Shown: positions 52,903 to 62,201, numbered from the stretch's first letter. The stretch: 64,000 nt of DNA from Pseudomonadota bacterium (GCA_026388275.1 JAPLKB010000065.1:1-64000); one strand, 5' to 3'. The notes: a model not told the origin generated them from the letters alone. Translations and numbers: made by a program.

Positions 52903-54605
52903 CGTATCTCTACAATAATATTTGTTCCTTTTCCAGGATTGGATGCAATGCTACATAATCCATTCATAATCTTTGCCCTTTCAATCATACCGGAAATGCC
53001 AAAATGCCCTTGTTTTGCTTTATCTGTAAGCAATAAAGGGTCAAAGCCTACTCCATTATCAGCAACAGAGATTCGTATTTTATCTTTATCTTTAGTTATT
53101 TCAACCTTTGCAAGCGTTGCTTTAGAATATTTGGCTATATTTGATAATGCCTCCTGAACGATGCGGAATAGTTCAAGTTCCTCAGACGGAGGTATACGTG
53201 GCAGATCATCATCAAATATTATTTCTACCGGTATATTTGTCCATGCAGTAAATCTCTCTATGTATTGTTTGACCATTTCAAGAAGACTGGAGTTGTCGGA
53301 CGATGTTCTTAAAGTGCTAACTATCTCCCGAATAAGTTGGCTGGTTTGTTTTACTAAATCGATGGTTTCATCTATGCGACGTTCAACATTTTGATCCCCG
53401 GAAAGACCATGTTGATTCTTTAACATATTAAGATTGATGCCAAGAGCCGTAAGATTTGAGCCGATTTGGTCATGCAATTCACGGGCAAGCTTATTTCTCT
53501 CCGTTTCTTTTGCCTCTTTCAATTGTATGCTCATACCTTTTATTTTTTCTCTATAGCGCTCAATATCCTTATTAAGCTGTGTGTTATAAATGGCAGCACT
53601 CATTTGTTTACAGATGGAGATTAAAATCCTGTAATCTGATTTATCTAATTTCTGGCTTGAAGGTATAGTAATGTTCATAACCCCCAAAGTCTTATCTTTA
53701 GATATTAGTGGTATACAAATATCCTTATGTGAAAATTTGTATTGCGCTTTCTTAGTATGTCGTTCATCGTCCTCGCTATTATTTGAGATGATTATACGAC
53801 CAAGGCCGGCAGCAAGACCGCATAGACATTCGCCTATTTTTACAGGCTTATCACTGCAACCCCTTTTTATATTTGCACCACGATAATCAGTCAAAACAAG
53901 ATCATCGGAATCTTTATCAAGCAAGAATATATTAGCCACATAGTTCGGTTTATAAAACTTCAATTTTGTTATCTCGTTAAGCGCATTACGAAAAACATCA
54001 TCCAGGTCTTCTGATTTATTGATTATATTTGATATTCTTCTAAGTGATGTTAATGCCTTAAGTTGCCGGTCAGTTTCTTGCTGCATTTTGAAGCTCATTA
54101 CTATTTTATTGCCCATATGAGCCGCAATGATTTTTAAAGTATTCCTGCTATGATAAGGGATCATGTCTTTTGTGTGGGAAGCAACACATAAACATCCCAA
54201 AACACCATTACGATTAGTCCGTATTGGAATCATTGACAATGTATTTATTTTTTCCTTTTCACATTCTTCTTTCAGGTAAAAATTTTTATGTTTTGATAAT
54301 GAAATGAATAACGGCCTTCCTTTCATGATAGAACGCCATAACGTTGAATCAGGCTGGAAAGACCTTATTTTTTTAATCATTTCATTTGATATTCCGGAAC
54401 AATAAGATAATTTAAGACAATTGTTATCGTCAATATTGAAAATTGCGCCACAATCCATATCGGCTGCCATCATAGCCGCATCAACAGACAATGAGCTTAC
54501 CTGCTCCAATGTAGTTGTAACTGACAACTTGCATACAAGTTCAAATAAAACATGTTGTTGTATGTGGGCAGGTTCCGTAACTACTATATCTACATTTTCA
54601 TGCAT
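52899..54605 (-). CDS. NarX/DegS-type histidine kinase with two GAF domains
   Basis: This soluble 568-residue kinase has two GAF-like regions (about 20-165 and 185-340). A HisKA_3 dimerisation domain holds the phospho-accepting His in LARELHDQIGSNLTALGINL (about 378-397). The HATPase domain has VQEALSNIAKYSKA and VADNGVGFD, and it ends with GHFGISGMIERAKIM. No membrane segment is evident, so it senses a cytoplasmic signal, perhaps through the GAF domains. It is translationally coupled to the intact response regulator. Confidence 0.92.
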   Translation of the reverse strand: MHENVDIVVTEPAHIQQHVLFELVCKLSVTTTLEQVSSLSVDAAMMAADMDCGAIFNIDDNNCLKLSYCSGISNEMIKKIRSFQPDSTLWRSIMKGRPLFISLSKHKNFYLKEECEKEKINTLSMIPIRTNRNGVLGCLCVASHTKDMIPYHSRNTLKIIAAHMGNKIVMSFKMQQETDRQLKALTSLRRISNIINKSEDLDDVFRNALNEITKLKFYKPNYVANIFLLDKDSDDLVLTDYRGANIKRGCSDKPVKIGECLCGLAAGLGRIIISNNSEDDERHTKKAQYKFSHKDICIPLISKDKTLGVMNITIPSSQKLDKSDYRILISICKQMSAAIYNTQLNKDIERYREKIKGMSIQLKEAKETERNKLARELHDQIGSNLTALGINLNMLKNQHGLSGDQNVERRIDETIDLVKQTSQLIREIVSTLRTSSDNSSLLEMVKQYIERFTAWTNIPVEIIFDDDLPRIPPSEELELFRIVQEALSNIAKYSKATLAKVEITKDKDKIRISVADNGVGFDPLLLTDKAKQGHFGISGMIERAKIMNGLCSIASNPGKGTNIIVEIR

Positions 54606-54971
54606 TGTCCCAAGTTCCCGATCCTTATACCCTCCAATTTGGGTGCATGAGAATCCAAGTCAAAGTTTTCTCACCACAAAAACCCCTTTTGTAGACCTTT
54701 TACATTGTAATAATAAGTAGCACAATATATATTTTATTGGAATATTTATCGTATAAATTAATATTAATTTATTATGATAATAATCTGATATTAAATATCA
54801 TATTATAAGTATAAGACTTTATTATTCAAGCAGAAAAATAAGAAAAAAGCTTAATCTTTTTTGTTCATTTTTAGTTATTTTTTGTTTCATATCTATGCTA
54901 ACAAACGATTTTCGACACACTCTGGAACATGTCAATGAAAATGAGACACTTTTTCAAAAAATTTAATTCCA
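54606..54971. other. A+T-rich intergenic region between spermidine genes and regulator genes
   Basis: This is 366 bases without a supported gene. It has very high A+T with several short self-complementary stretches, for example TGATATTAAATATCA near 54790. It probably contains the promoter of the kinase-regulator operon (minus strand) and the 3' end of the decarboxylase operon. No specific site can be assigned. Confidence 0.45.
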
Positions 54972-56312
54972 TCATGATTGTCTGATGCGATAGTCTTTAT
55001 ATCCAAACTTTTTCAACACCTCTATCTTCCCTCTGTCCCTTGTTACTGCAATATCCGGAAGATTAATGCCGTTAAAAGTAGTGTTTTTTACAATGCTATA
55101 AAGCGCCATGTCGGTAAAAATAAGCTTATCTCCTCTTTTTAAGGGCTTATCAAAAGAATAATCGCCCATAACATCCCCGGCAAGGCAACTTGGCCCCGCG
55201 ATTCTGTATGTATATTTCTTTTCATTTGGCAGTGCCGATTTTATTATGTGCGGCCTGTACGGCATTAGCAACACATCAGGCATATGAGCCTCTGCCGATG
55301 CGTCTATTATAGCTATTTCCACTCCGTTTTTTACAATATCCAGGACAGAGGAGACCAAGACCCCTGTATTTAAAACACTGGCTTCCCCTGGTTCGAGATA
55401 TACCTGCACTCCGTATTTTTTCTTGAAGGTATTTATGAGCTTGATGAGACGCTCCAGGTTGTAATCATCACGGGTTATATGATGGCCGCCTCCGAAATTA
55501 ATCCATTTCAATCCCTTGATGTATGTTCCATAAAGTTTTTCAAAAGATTTCAGCACTCTTTCCAGCACGTCTGAATTTTGCTCGCACAAGGCATGGAAGT
55601 GAAGCCCCCTTACCATGTTTGAATACTTCAGGAATTCTTTACTGAATGTATCATGGACTATTCCCAGTCTTGAAAAAGGCGCACAGGGATTATACATATC
55701 ATTTGTGATCTCAGCATATCCCGGATTAACCCGCAGGCCTATTTCCACGTTTCTTTTTTGGGCTAATTCTCCATACTTTTCAAGTTGATAAAATGAATTG
55801 AATATTATGCAGTGGGAATACTTGAGTACCTGCTTGATCTCTCGTTCCTTGTATGCTGCTCCGAAGGTATGTACCTCTTTCCTGAATTCTTCGTAACCGA
55901 GCCTTGCTTCATTAAGACCACTGGCGCATGTTCCGTCCATGTATCTGCTCATCATGGGAAAAGTAGCGAAGGTTGCATATGATTTAAGGGCATGAAATAT
56001 CTTGCAACCTGTGCGGTCCTTTACATATCTCAATATTCGCATGTTTTCTTCCACGAGGGTTTCATCTATGAGATAAACAGGTGTTGCTATTGCACCTGCC
56101 GCAATTTCAAGAAATCTTTTTTCTGTTTCTGTAAAAATTCTTTTCTTGGAGTCCTTAATCAGATGTGTCAGAGACCTGATTCCGTCAGCGCTCAGCATTT
56201 CAAGCACTTTCTTTCTCATATCATCGGATAAAGCGTTATACAGGCTTGCAGCGGATTTGTCTTTTGCTATGATTACCAGTATTATTTCTTGAATATTCAT
56301 ATTAACAGCCAT
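54972..56312 (-). CDS. nspC: Carboxynorspermidine/carboxyspermidine decarboxylase with N-terminal extension
   Basis: This PLP alanine-racemase-fold decarboxylase spans about residues 70-446 of a 446-residue product. TPVYLIDETLVEENMRIL begins the enzyme. HALKSYATF carries the PLP lysine. GLRVNPGYAE, INFGGGHHIT and the YLEPGEAS motif follow. GPSCLAGDVMGDY holds the active-site Cys/Asp pair. It converts carboxyspermidine (or carboxynorspermidine) to spermidine (or norspermidine). Family members are about 370-400 residues long. The extra 70-residue helical N-terminus here is unexplained. The ATG at 56312 follows the upstream stop closely, while a frame from 56375 would overlap that gene by 50 bases. 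Confidence 0.88.
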   Translation of the reverse strand: MAVNMNIQEIILVIIAKDKSAASLYNALSDDMRKKVLEMLSADGIRSLTHLIKDSKKRIFTETEKRFLEIAAGAIATPVYLIDETLVEENMRILRYVKDRTGCKIFHALKSYATFATFPMMSRYMDGTCASGLNEARLGYEEFRKEVHTFGAAYKEREIKQVLKYSHCIIFNSFYQLEKYGELAQKRNVEIGLRVNPGYAEITNDMYNPCAPFSRLGIVHDTFSKEFLKYSNMVRGLHFHALCEQNSDVLERVLKSFEKLYGTYIKGLKWINFGGGHHITRDDYNLERLIKLINTFKKKYGVQVYLEPGEASVLNTGVLVSSVLDIVKNGVEIAIIDASAEAHMPDVLLMPYRPHIIKSALPNEKKYTYRIAGPSCLAGDVMGDYSFDKPLKRGDKLIFTDMALYSIVKNTTFNGINLPDIAVTRDRGKIEVLKKFGYKDYRIRQS

Positions 56313-56322
56313 AGAATAAGTT

Positions 56323-57561
56323 TCACACCTTGTCGGGAAGCACAGCGTGTTCAACCACCTGCCAGGGAAGACCATATTTATTTAATGCTTCCATGAACGG
56401 GTCAGGATCGAGCTGCTCAATATTGTATACTCCAACCCCTTGCCATATTCCTTTGAGCATCATCATTGCCCCGATCATTGCAGGAACGCCTGTCGTATAA
56501 GCAATTGCTTGTGTCCCTGTCTCCTTAAATGCCTCTTCATGGTCACAGATGTTATAGATATATCTTGTAACAGTCTCCCCGTTTTTTATACCTGTCATGA
56601 TATTTCCTATGACAGTTTTTCCTGTGTATTTTGTTCCAAGGGAAGCAGGTTCAGGAAGCAGGACTTTGAGAAATTTTATTGGAACAATTTTTTGCCCCTC
56701 GTACTCAACTTCATCTATGCGCGTCAGTCCTATGTTCTTAAGAACCCTTAAATGGTTCAGGTAGTTATCTGAAAAGGTCATCCAGAACCTGGCACGTTTC
56801 AATCCTTTAACATTCAAAACCAGCGATTCAAGTTCTTCGTGATATAGAAGGTAGCTTTCCTTTGATCCTACTATCGGGTAATCAAAACTGAAATGTATGC
56901 AACCTTCCTCGATAACGGCAGGCGTCTCAATCCATTTCTCCTTTTCCCAGTGTCGCACTGTCTGTGTCACTTCCCGAATATTAATCTCAGGATTGAAGTT
57001 TGTGGCAAAGACATGGCCGTGGGTTCCGGCATTACAGTCGAGTATATCAAGATAGTTGATCTCGTCGAAGAGATGTTTTTGAGCATAGGCAGCAAAAACG
57101 TTAGTTACTCCCGGGTCGAATCCAGACCCAAGAACGGCCATTATGCCTCTCTTCTTAAACTCTTCCCGGTATGCCCATTGCCAACTGTATTCAAAATGAG
57201 CTTCATCCTGTGGTTCATAATTGGCCGTGTCTATATACCTTACCCCTGTTTCCAGGCAGGCGTCCATAATATGAAGATCTTGATAGGGAAGGGCAAGGTT
57301 AAGAACAATGTCAGGTTGAAATCTATGTATAAGTGCTACAAGGTCCGGTACATTGTCGGCATCTACCTGTGCTGTCCGAATGTCTCTACCGTATCTTTTT
57401 TTGATATCGTCTCTTATAGCTTCGCACTTTGAGAGTGTTCTACTTGCAAGCAATATTTCTTTGAATATTTCAGGAATCTGTGCGCATTTGTGAACTGCAA
57501 CGGTTCCGACACCTCCGGCGCCGATTATCAGTATTCTTCCATGATTTTTTGTATTATTCAT
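56323..57561 (-). CDS. Carboxynorspermidine/carboxyspermidine synthase (saccharopine dehydrogenase family)
   Basis: The 412-residue NAD(P)-dependent enzyme has ILIIGAGGVGTVAVHKCAQ (Rossmann loop), DIVLNLALPYQDL, YIDTANYEPQDEAHFEYS and LGSGFDPGVTNVFAAYA. These match carboxynorspermidine synthase, which condenses a diamine with aspartate semialdehyde. With putrescine from the agmatinase encoded upstream, the product would be carboxyspermidine. The decarboxylase gene follows after 10 bases. An AGGAG site precedes the ATG. The 232-base gap before the next gene upstream holds no recognised regulator. Confidence 0.9.
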   Translation of the reverse strand: MNNTKNHGRILIIGAGGVGTVAVHKCAQIPEIFKEILLASRTLSKCEAIRDDIKKRYGRDIRTAQVDADNVPDLVALIHRFQPDIVLNLALPYQDLHIMDACLETGVRYIDTANYEPQDEAHFEYSWQWAYREEFKKRGIMAVLGSGFDPGVTNVFAAYAQKHLFDEINYLDILDCNAGTHGHVFATNFNPEINIREVTQTVRHWEKEKWIETPAVIEEGCIHFSFDYPIVGSKESYLLYHEELESLVLNVKGLKRARFWMTFSDNYLNHLRVLKNIGLTRIDEVEYEGQKIVPIKFLKVLLPEPASLGTKYTGKTVIGNIMTGIKNGETVTRYIYNICDHEEAFKETGTQAIAYTTGVPAMIGAMMMLKGIWQGVGVYNIEQLDPDPFMEALNKYGLPWQVVEHAVLPDKV

Positions 57562-57793
57562 TAATACTCTCCTGAGTAGTAAATTTCATGTGCTTTATTT
57601 TTATATTATTTTTACTTTAATATCAACTTCCAAGGCATTAAATCGGACATGAACATTGCTGGAATTTCCCAGGTTTTTTAAATGCAACCGTATGCTGTGT
57701 CGCTCCCTGTTCCACTGTGCTGATTTGCTCTTTTAAAGGGGATGACCCAGGGACATAACATAATTTTTGAATTTGAACCGGTATCTATTATGA

Positions 57794-58657
57794 CTAATGT
57801 GGTTTGTTCACATAAATATAGCTTAAAAGCGTGTAAATCAATTTGGCTGCAAGAAAATCAGGAGCTTTACAGCTTGACGGGCAGAGTTCAACAACATCGA
57901 ACCCGACGATCTGTTTTGATTTCGAGACGTCAAAAAGTAGTTTCATAACCTGATACCAGCCTAAACCACCTGGTTCCGGGGTCCCTGTTGACGGCATGAT
58001 ACCAGGGTCAAAGACATCAAGATCAATGGTGATATATACATTATCAGTCAGCAAAGAAATCACATTGCTCACCCATTTGTCAGAATCGTAAATATTATGT
58101 GCAAAAAACATCCGCTTATTGTCAATACCGGGACGTTCCGAGATATCCATGCTGCGTATTCCCACCGAAACAATGTTCCTTGCAAATTCTCGAACACGTG
58201 CGATAATGCATGCATGATTGTAAGGAGTCCCCTCATAGGAGTCACGGGAGTCGGTATGGGCGTCAAGATGCAGTATGCTCAGATCCTTATAGTGTCTGGC
58301 ATGGGATTTGATGACACCGATAGAAACAGAGTGTTCGCCCCCAAGAGTTACTACAAGCTTATTCTCTTTAAGGTACTTAGAAACTGCCGAATCAGATTTT
58401 TTTATCAAAGCAGAAGAAGAGGCCGAGCGGATCGGTTTGGCAGTATAAATTCCCTTCCTGAAAACTTCGCTGTCTGTTTCTATATCATATAATTCGAGAT
58501 ATACGGATGCCTCAATAATCGCTGAAGGGCCTTTGTCTGTACCTTTAAGCCACGTGCTTGTTTTATCAAAAGGAATCGGTAGTATGACGATGGATGCTCG
58601 CTCATAATCATTACCATTGTTGGGTAACCCGCAAAAACTGAAGGGAGGTTTCGGCAT
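57794..58657 (-). CDS. speB: Agmatinase
   Basis: The 287-residue ureohydrolase shows the binuclear manganese motifs: TLGGEHSVSIG, the HLDAHTDSRDSYEGTPYNHA cluster and ITIDLDVFDPGIMPSTGTPEPGG. It cleaves agmatine to putrescine and urea. The start codon lies one base after the stop of the arginine decarboxylase gene, indicating translational coupling, so the two steps are made together. Confidence 0.94.
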   Translation of the reverse strand: MPKPPFSFCGLPNNGNDYERASIVILPIPFDKTSTWLKGTDKGPSAIIEASVYLELYDIETDSEVFRKGIYTAKPIRSASSSALIKKSDSAVSKYLKENKLVVTLGGEHSVSIGVIKSHARHYKDLSILHLDAHTDSRDSYEGTPYNHACIIARVREFARNIVSVGIRSMDISERPGIDNKRMFFAHNIYDSDKWVSNVISLLTDNVYITIDLDVFDPGIMPSTGTPEPGGLGWYQVMKLLFDVSKSKQIVGFDVVELCPSSCKAPDFLAAKLIYTLLSYIYVNKPH

Positions 58658-58658
58658 T

Positions 58659-59225
58659 TCAATCTATAATAAAAACTGCTGTCGCTAATACCGTGGTCCA
58701 GAGACCGTCTTTGTTCCCTTCAGCAGACTGGCAGATATTTTTAGTTTTGAATATGTGGCCGCTTGCTGTATAAGACTGCTTCCGCTCATCCCATGCCTGG
58801 TTTGGATCAAAGGGTATGCCCAGTGTTGTTGCAAGCATTGTGGCTGCAAGGTCTTCCGCGTATTCACCGGAGACAATTGCCTTTTCACCGAAGGCATGGT
58901 GCTCGGAAAGATAACCGTACTGGGAGTAATCCGTTGGCCTTGCAATGCCGATTGCTGCAGAGATAAGACGGTTCGGTTCACATGTCTCGTTTCGGGACAT
59001 TACGCAATAAGTAATTTCACCGGGATTGAGAAGCTTCAGGCCGGGAGCCTTTGAAATAATCCTGCACTCAGGCGGGAATATACTTGATACATACACAAGA
59101 TTGCACTTCTCAATGCCTGCGTTTCTTAAGGCAACCTCGAAGGATGAAAGTTTGTCTTTATGAACGCCCACCCCTTTTGTCAAGAAAACCTTTTTTGGGA
59201 TCATTTTTGTTTTTTTTCTATCCAT
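58659..59225 (-). CDS. Pyruvoyl-dependent arginine decarboxylase (copy A, longer)
   Basis: The precursor has about 188 residues. [11 protein letters not shown] contains the Ser-Ser self-cleavage site that yields the pyruvoyl group, [13 protein letters not shown] follows, and EHHAFGEKA holds likely active-site residues. It makes agmatine from arginine. Pyruvoyl arginine decarboxylases are found in archaea, chlamydiae and some deltaproteobacteria. It has the longer C-terminal form. The ATG at 59225 is preferred to a GTG four codons upstream, which lies inside the previous gene. It is a tandem paralogue of the next gene. Confidence 0.92.
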   Translation of the reverse strand: MDRKKTKMIPKKVFLTKGVGVHKDKLSSFEVALRNAGIEKCNLVYVSSIFPPECRIISKAPGLKLLNPGEITYCVMSRNETCEPNRLISAAIGIARPTDYSQYGYLSEHHAFGEKAIVSGEYAEDLAATMLATTLGIPFDPNQAWDERKQSYTASGHIFKTKNICQSAEGNKDGLWTTVLATAVFIID

Positions 59226-59227
59226 AG

Positions 59228-59701
59228 CTAATCCCACAAAACTACACCGGCGAAGACAGCACCGACAGTAACAACTTTATATGAAGCTGAAACAGCCATT
59301 ACTTCTTTTATTTCCCTGTTCCTCATCTCCATGCCCTTTTTGACCATTTTCTTGACCTGTTCCAGCACGATATTTTCTTCTGCTCTTGCCGAATATTCCA
59401 TGATCAGACCGGCTTGATTCGCATCTTTTGGTATGCCAATTGCCACAGCGGAAGAAATGGTTTCTTCCGGAACATCACTGTTAATAGAGGCATAGGCAAC
59501 AGGCACAAGGGCTCCCTGAGGTAATGGAACGGGGGGTGGTTTAATCTCTTCGCAGTTAGGAGGCAGAATACTGCTCATTTTAACCAGGTTGGTGTCTCCA
59601 ACGCCTGAGGCCAGAAGAGCGCCGTCAAATGCATTTAATAATGAGAATCCTTCAGATGAACCACTGACAAGAAAAAACTTCGTGGGTGTTTTAATAATCA
59701 T
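59228..59701 (-). CDS. Pyruvoyl-dependent arginine decarboxylase (copy B, archaeal-length)
   Basis: The precursor has about 157 residues and is close in size to the Methanocaldococcus enzyme. [13 protein letters not shown] holds the Ser-Ser cleavage site, [10 protein letters not shown] follows, and [10 protein letters not shown] is the C-terminal active-site region. Both copies keep the cleavage serine, so both may self-process. They differ by about two-thirds of residues by eye, so this is an old duplication and they might form hetero-oligomers. The start at 59701 has a GGGAGG site. Confidence 0.92.
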   Translation of the reverse strand: MIIKTPTKFFLVSGSSEGFSLLNAFDGALLASGVGDTNLVKMSSILPPNCEEIKPPPVPLPQGALVPVAYASINSDVPEETISSAVAIGIPKDANQAGLIMEYSARAEENIVLEQVKKMVKKGMEMRNREIKEVMAVSASYKVVTVGAVFAGVVLWD

Positions 59702-59721
59702 TCTACCACCTCCCAAACTTT

Positions 59722-59880
59722 TTAATACCCAGCGCGTTTGTGGGTGATTTCTTTGCCTAAGAAATCCATGTGTTCTGTACTGTCCAAAACACTATATCCA
59801 TTGCCGTAAAATCCTGTAAAAAATGCCTTCCAGATTTTTTTTACTATACCTTCCCTAATATCTTTTGCCCGCAAGGACAC
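59722..59880 (-). CDS. Small open frame of 52 codons between regulator and decarboxylase genes
   Basis: A GTG overlapping the regulator's TAG stop (TAGTG) opens a frame ending at TAA 59722-59724. The product includes KKIWKAFFTGFYGNGYSV and STEHMDFLGKEITHKR, which reads like real protein rather than random sequence. It lies 20 bases before the arginine decarboxylase start. No strong ribosome-binding site precedes the GTG, and an internal AGGGAAGG is not followed by a standard start codon. It might be a leader peptide sensing polyamines or a small subunit; no homologue is known to me. Confidence 0.42.
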   Translation of the reverse strand: MSLRAKDIREGIVKKIWKAFFTGFYGNGYSVLDSTEHMDFLGKEITHKRAGY

Positions 59881-60431
59881 TAAAAATTAGGTGGTGAAGA
59901 TACCCACAGAACATATGCCCTGTTATTTCGTCTATTTGCAATATAGTGTTTCCTTGTTGCCTTAAAATAAAAGCATTCGCCTTTCTTTAATTTGTAGGGT
60001 TTTCCGCCAAGTACAAGCTCGATGCTGCCTGACAGTACAAAACCAAATTCTTCACCTTCGTGAGGCTCTTCTTCAGGTGTTTTTTCACCTACATCAAGAT
60101 CAAGCAGCGCAGGGTCCATCATTCTGTTCTGAGCCGCAGGAACGAGTATCTGAAAATTCTTTACATAATCCCATTCCAACTCAACCCTGTCTTTTAATTT
60201 AAAGACAATTTTTTCATCTATCGTTCCATCAAAAAAAGCAGACGGTTTTTCATCAAGCGCATCAAGGATGCCTATCAGACTCTCCACGGACAGCGATGTA
60301 AGATTCCTCTCAACCTGGGAGATGAATCCTTTGGTAAGACCTGCCCTTGTAGCAAGCTCCTCCTGTGTGAGGGACTTAGCCTGCCTTAGCATCTTAATCC
60401 TTTCAGCTATCCTCGATCCGTCAATATTCAT
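59880..60431 (-). CDS. XRE-family regulator with C-terminal cupin domain (PuuR-like)
   Basis: The 183-residue protein has an N-terminal helix-turn-helix, RIAERIKMLRQAKSLTQEEL and ATRAGLTKGFISQVERNLTS. A C-terminal cupin barrel holds PHEGEEFGFVLSGSIEL, LKKGECFYFKA and RKHYIANRRN. Regulators of this architecture sense small metabolites, and PuuR senses putrescine. It lies directly upstream of the polyamine genes and divergent from a ThDP enzyme gene, so control of both is likely. Two matching inverted repeats lie in the divergent spacer. Confidence 0.92.
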   Translation of the reverse strand: MNIDGSRIAERIKMLRQAKSLTQEELATRAGLTKGFISQVERNLTSLSVESLIGILDALDEKPSAFFDGTIDEKIVFKLKDRVELEWDYVKNFQILVPAAQNRMMDPALLDLDVGEKTPEEEPHEGEEFGFVLSGSIELVLGGKPYKLKKGECFYFKATRKHYIANRRNNRAYVLWVSSPPNF

Positions 60432-60455
60432 AATAACAGTATAAGCTTACAAGAA

Positions 60456-60471
60456 GTTTACAGTATTAAAC
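60456..60471. promoter_or_regulatory. Operator candidate 1 in divergent spacer
   Basis: GTTTA-N6-TAAAC inverted repeat (spacer CAGTAT), 25 bases upstream of the XRE-cupin start codon. It matches operator candidate 2 at 60518-60533 and is likely bound by the adjacent regulator. Confidence 0.6.
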
Positions 60472-60517
60472 AAAATTATCTGTTTTATTGTCAAGTAAAT
60501 TTTTATTTAACTTTAAG

Positions 60518-60533
60518 GTTTAGTATGTTAAAC
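60518..60533. promoter_or_regulatory. Operator candidate 2 in divergent spacer
   Basis: GTTTA-N6-TAAAC inverted repeat (spacer GTATGT), 19 bases upstream of the ThDP-enzyme start codon and overlapping the expected promoter region. The half-sites are identical to candidate 1, 62 bases away. Confidence 0.6.
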
Positions 60534-60551
60534 TCACAAAAAAGGTGATAA

Positions 60552-62159
60552 ATGCTTGGAAAACAGGCAGTTATAGAGTTTCTTAAGAAGAATAATATCG
60601 ATAATATCTTCCATTTACCTGGAATTCATACACTTCCGCTAAACGAAGAGCTAACTAAGCATAATATCAATGTTTTTATCGGCAGGCATGAAGCAAATAT
60701 CGTATTTATGGCTGACGGATATGCAAGAACATCGGGCAATGTCGGGGTAATTATTGTGACGCCGGGGCCGGGACTGGGGAACACGGTTTCGGGATGTATG
60801 GAGGCCTATGGTGATGATATACCGCTCTTGATAATATATATCGATACTAAAAGAAAAGATGCAGGCAAGGGAGTGCTTCATGAACTTGCTGAACCGGAAA
60901 ACATATTCATACATTTTACAAAAAAAACTTTTATCATATCAAATCCGGGTGAGATAATTGTAACCCTTGACAATGCATATAAAAATGCTTCTTCGGGAAG
61001 AAAGGGTCCCGTTGTTGTTTCTCTGCCTTATGATTTACTGGAAAAAGAGATATCTTCGTGGCCGGTAATCGGAGATCATGGGTCAGAGAACGGCAGTGAG
61101 TCAAAAACAAAAGGGGAGATTGATTTTGATTTAAACAGGCTTGAAGAAGTGCTCCATGGAAAGAAAAGACCTGTTATAATTGGTGGTAAATCACTGATGT
61201 TTCAAGAGGCAAGAATACTCCTCGATGAAATGTGCACAGAAGCATCCATACCATTTTTTACAAGTACAGGTGGTAAAGGTATAGTCAGGGAAGACAGTCT
61301 GTATGCCTTCGGGAATATTATACAGAAAGGCCTTGTACGGGACATGATAGCATCTTCCGATATTGTTATAGCTATCGGGACACGACTTCGTGATGCTGAT
61401 GCAAAACGGAGAGGAGTAAAAATAAGAGAGCTTATCCATATCGATATTGACGATCGATGGATCAACAAAAATTACCCTGCAAAATTAAAAATTACTGGTG
61501 ATATAGGACAGGGATTAAGGGCTCTCTATCAAATCATTAAAGGGATGAAATTTGAATGGAACCTTCCTGACATGAAAAGGGCAAAAAAGAAAGAATATGA
61601 AGCAATAAAAAAGACATCGCCGGGGATTCCTTTAATAGAGCTTATCAGACAGGTTATCCCTGAGGACACAACAACTGTTTGCGATCTTAATTATCCCTCT
61701 TACTGGGCGGAATATTTCTTCCCTGTGTACCAGCAAAGAAGCTTTCTCATGCCAAGGGGCATTTCTCCTATTTTTTACTGTCTGCCTGCGAGCATTGGAG
61801 CAAGAATAGGAAGACCACAAAGACCATGTCTGTGTCTGGCGGGCGACGGCAGTCTGCTTCCGACAATAGCGGAGCTGGCAACGATTAAAAAATATAATAT
61901 CCCTGTAGTGCTTTTTGTCCAGAATAATAACAGTTTTGGCATACTCGAAGATATTATGGCAGAACGTTATGGGACATCAGGCTCTATGGAACTGAAAAAT
62001 CCGGATTTTGTTAAAATTGCAGGTGCTTTCGATATAAGAGCAAAAAGGGTTAAAACTCTTGAAGGGCTACGGAAGGCATTCACTAAGGATATTGCCTGGG
62101 ATAAACCCTTCCTCATAGAGTTCAAATCCCCTGTCTTTCCGCCTCCCTGGGATGTATGA
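60552..62159 (+). CDS. Thiamine-diphosphate-dependent enzyme (acetolactate synthase/decarboxylase family)
   Basis: The protein has 535 residues. The N-terminal PYR domain has FHLPGIHTLPLNEEL and the activating glutamate in GRHEANIVFMADGYAR. A central domain follows (RPVIIGGKSLMFQEA). The C-terminal PP domain has AGDGSLLPTIAEL...NNNSFG, the ThDP/Mg motif. It could be an acetolactate synthase, benzoylformate decarboxylase or related lyase. Its sequence is not typical enough of IlvB to name it, and no IlvN subunit gene adjoins. An AAGGTGAT site precedes the ATG. It is divergent from the polyamine regulator, so co-regulation with arginine or polyamine metabolism is suggested. Confidence 0.85.
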   Translation: MLGKQAVIEFLKKNNIDNIFHLPGIHTLPLNEELTKHNINVFIGRHEANIVFMADGYARTSGNVGVIIVTPGPGLGNTVSGCMEAYGDDIPLLIIYIDTKRKDAGKGVLHELAEPENIFIHFTKKTFIISNPGEIIVTLDNAYKNASSGRKGPVVVSLPYDLLEKEISSWPVIGDHGSENGSESKTKGEIDFDLNRLEEVLHGKKRPVIIGGKSLMFQEARILLDEMCTEASIPFFTSTGGKGIVREDSLYAFGNIIQKGLVRDMIASSDIVIAIGTRLRDADAKRRGVKIRELIHIDIDDRWINKNYPAKLKITGDIGQGLRALYQIIKGMKFEWNLPDMKRAKKKEYEAIKKTSPGIPLIELIRQVIPEDTTTVCDLNYPSYWAEYFFPVYQQRSFLMPRGISPIFYCLPASIGARIGRPQRPCLCLAGDGSLLPTIAELATIKKYNIPVVLFVQNNNSFGILEDIMAERYGTSGSMELKNPDFVKIAGAFDIRAKRVKTLEGLRKAFTKDIAWDKPFLIEFKSPVFPPPWDV

Positions 62160-62201
62160 AAATAGTTCAGAATTGATATTATATAAAAAAATAATTGTAT
62201 A

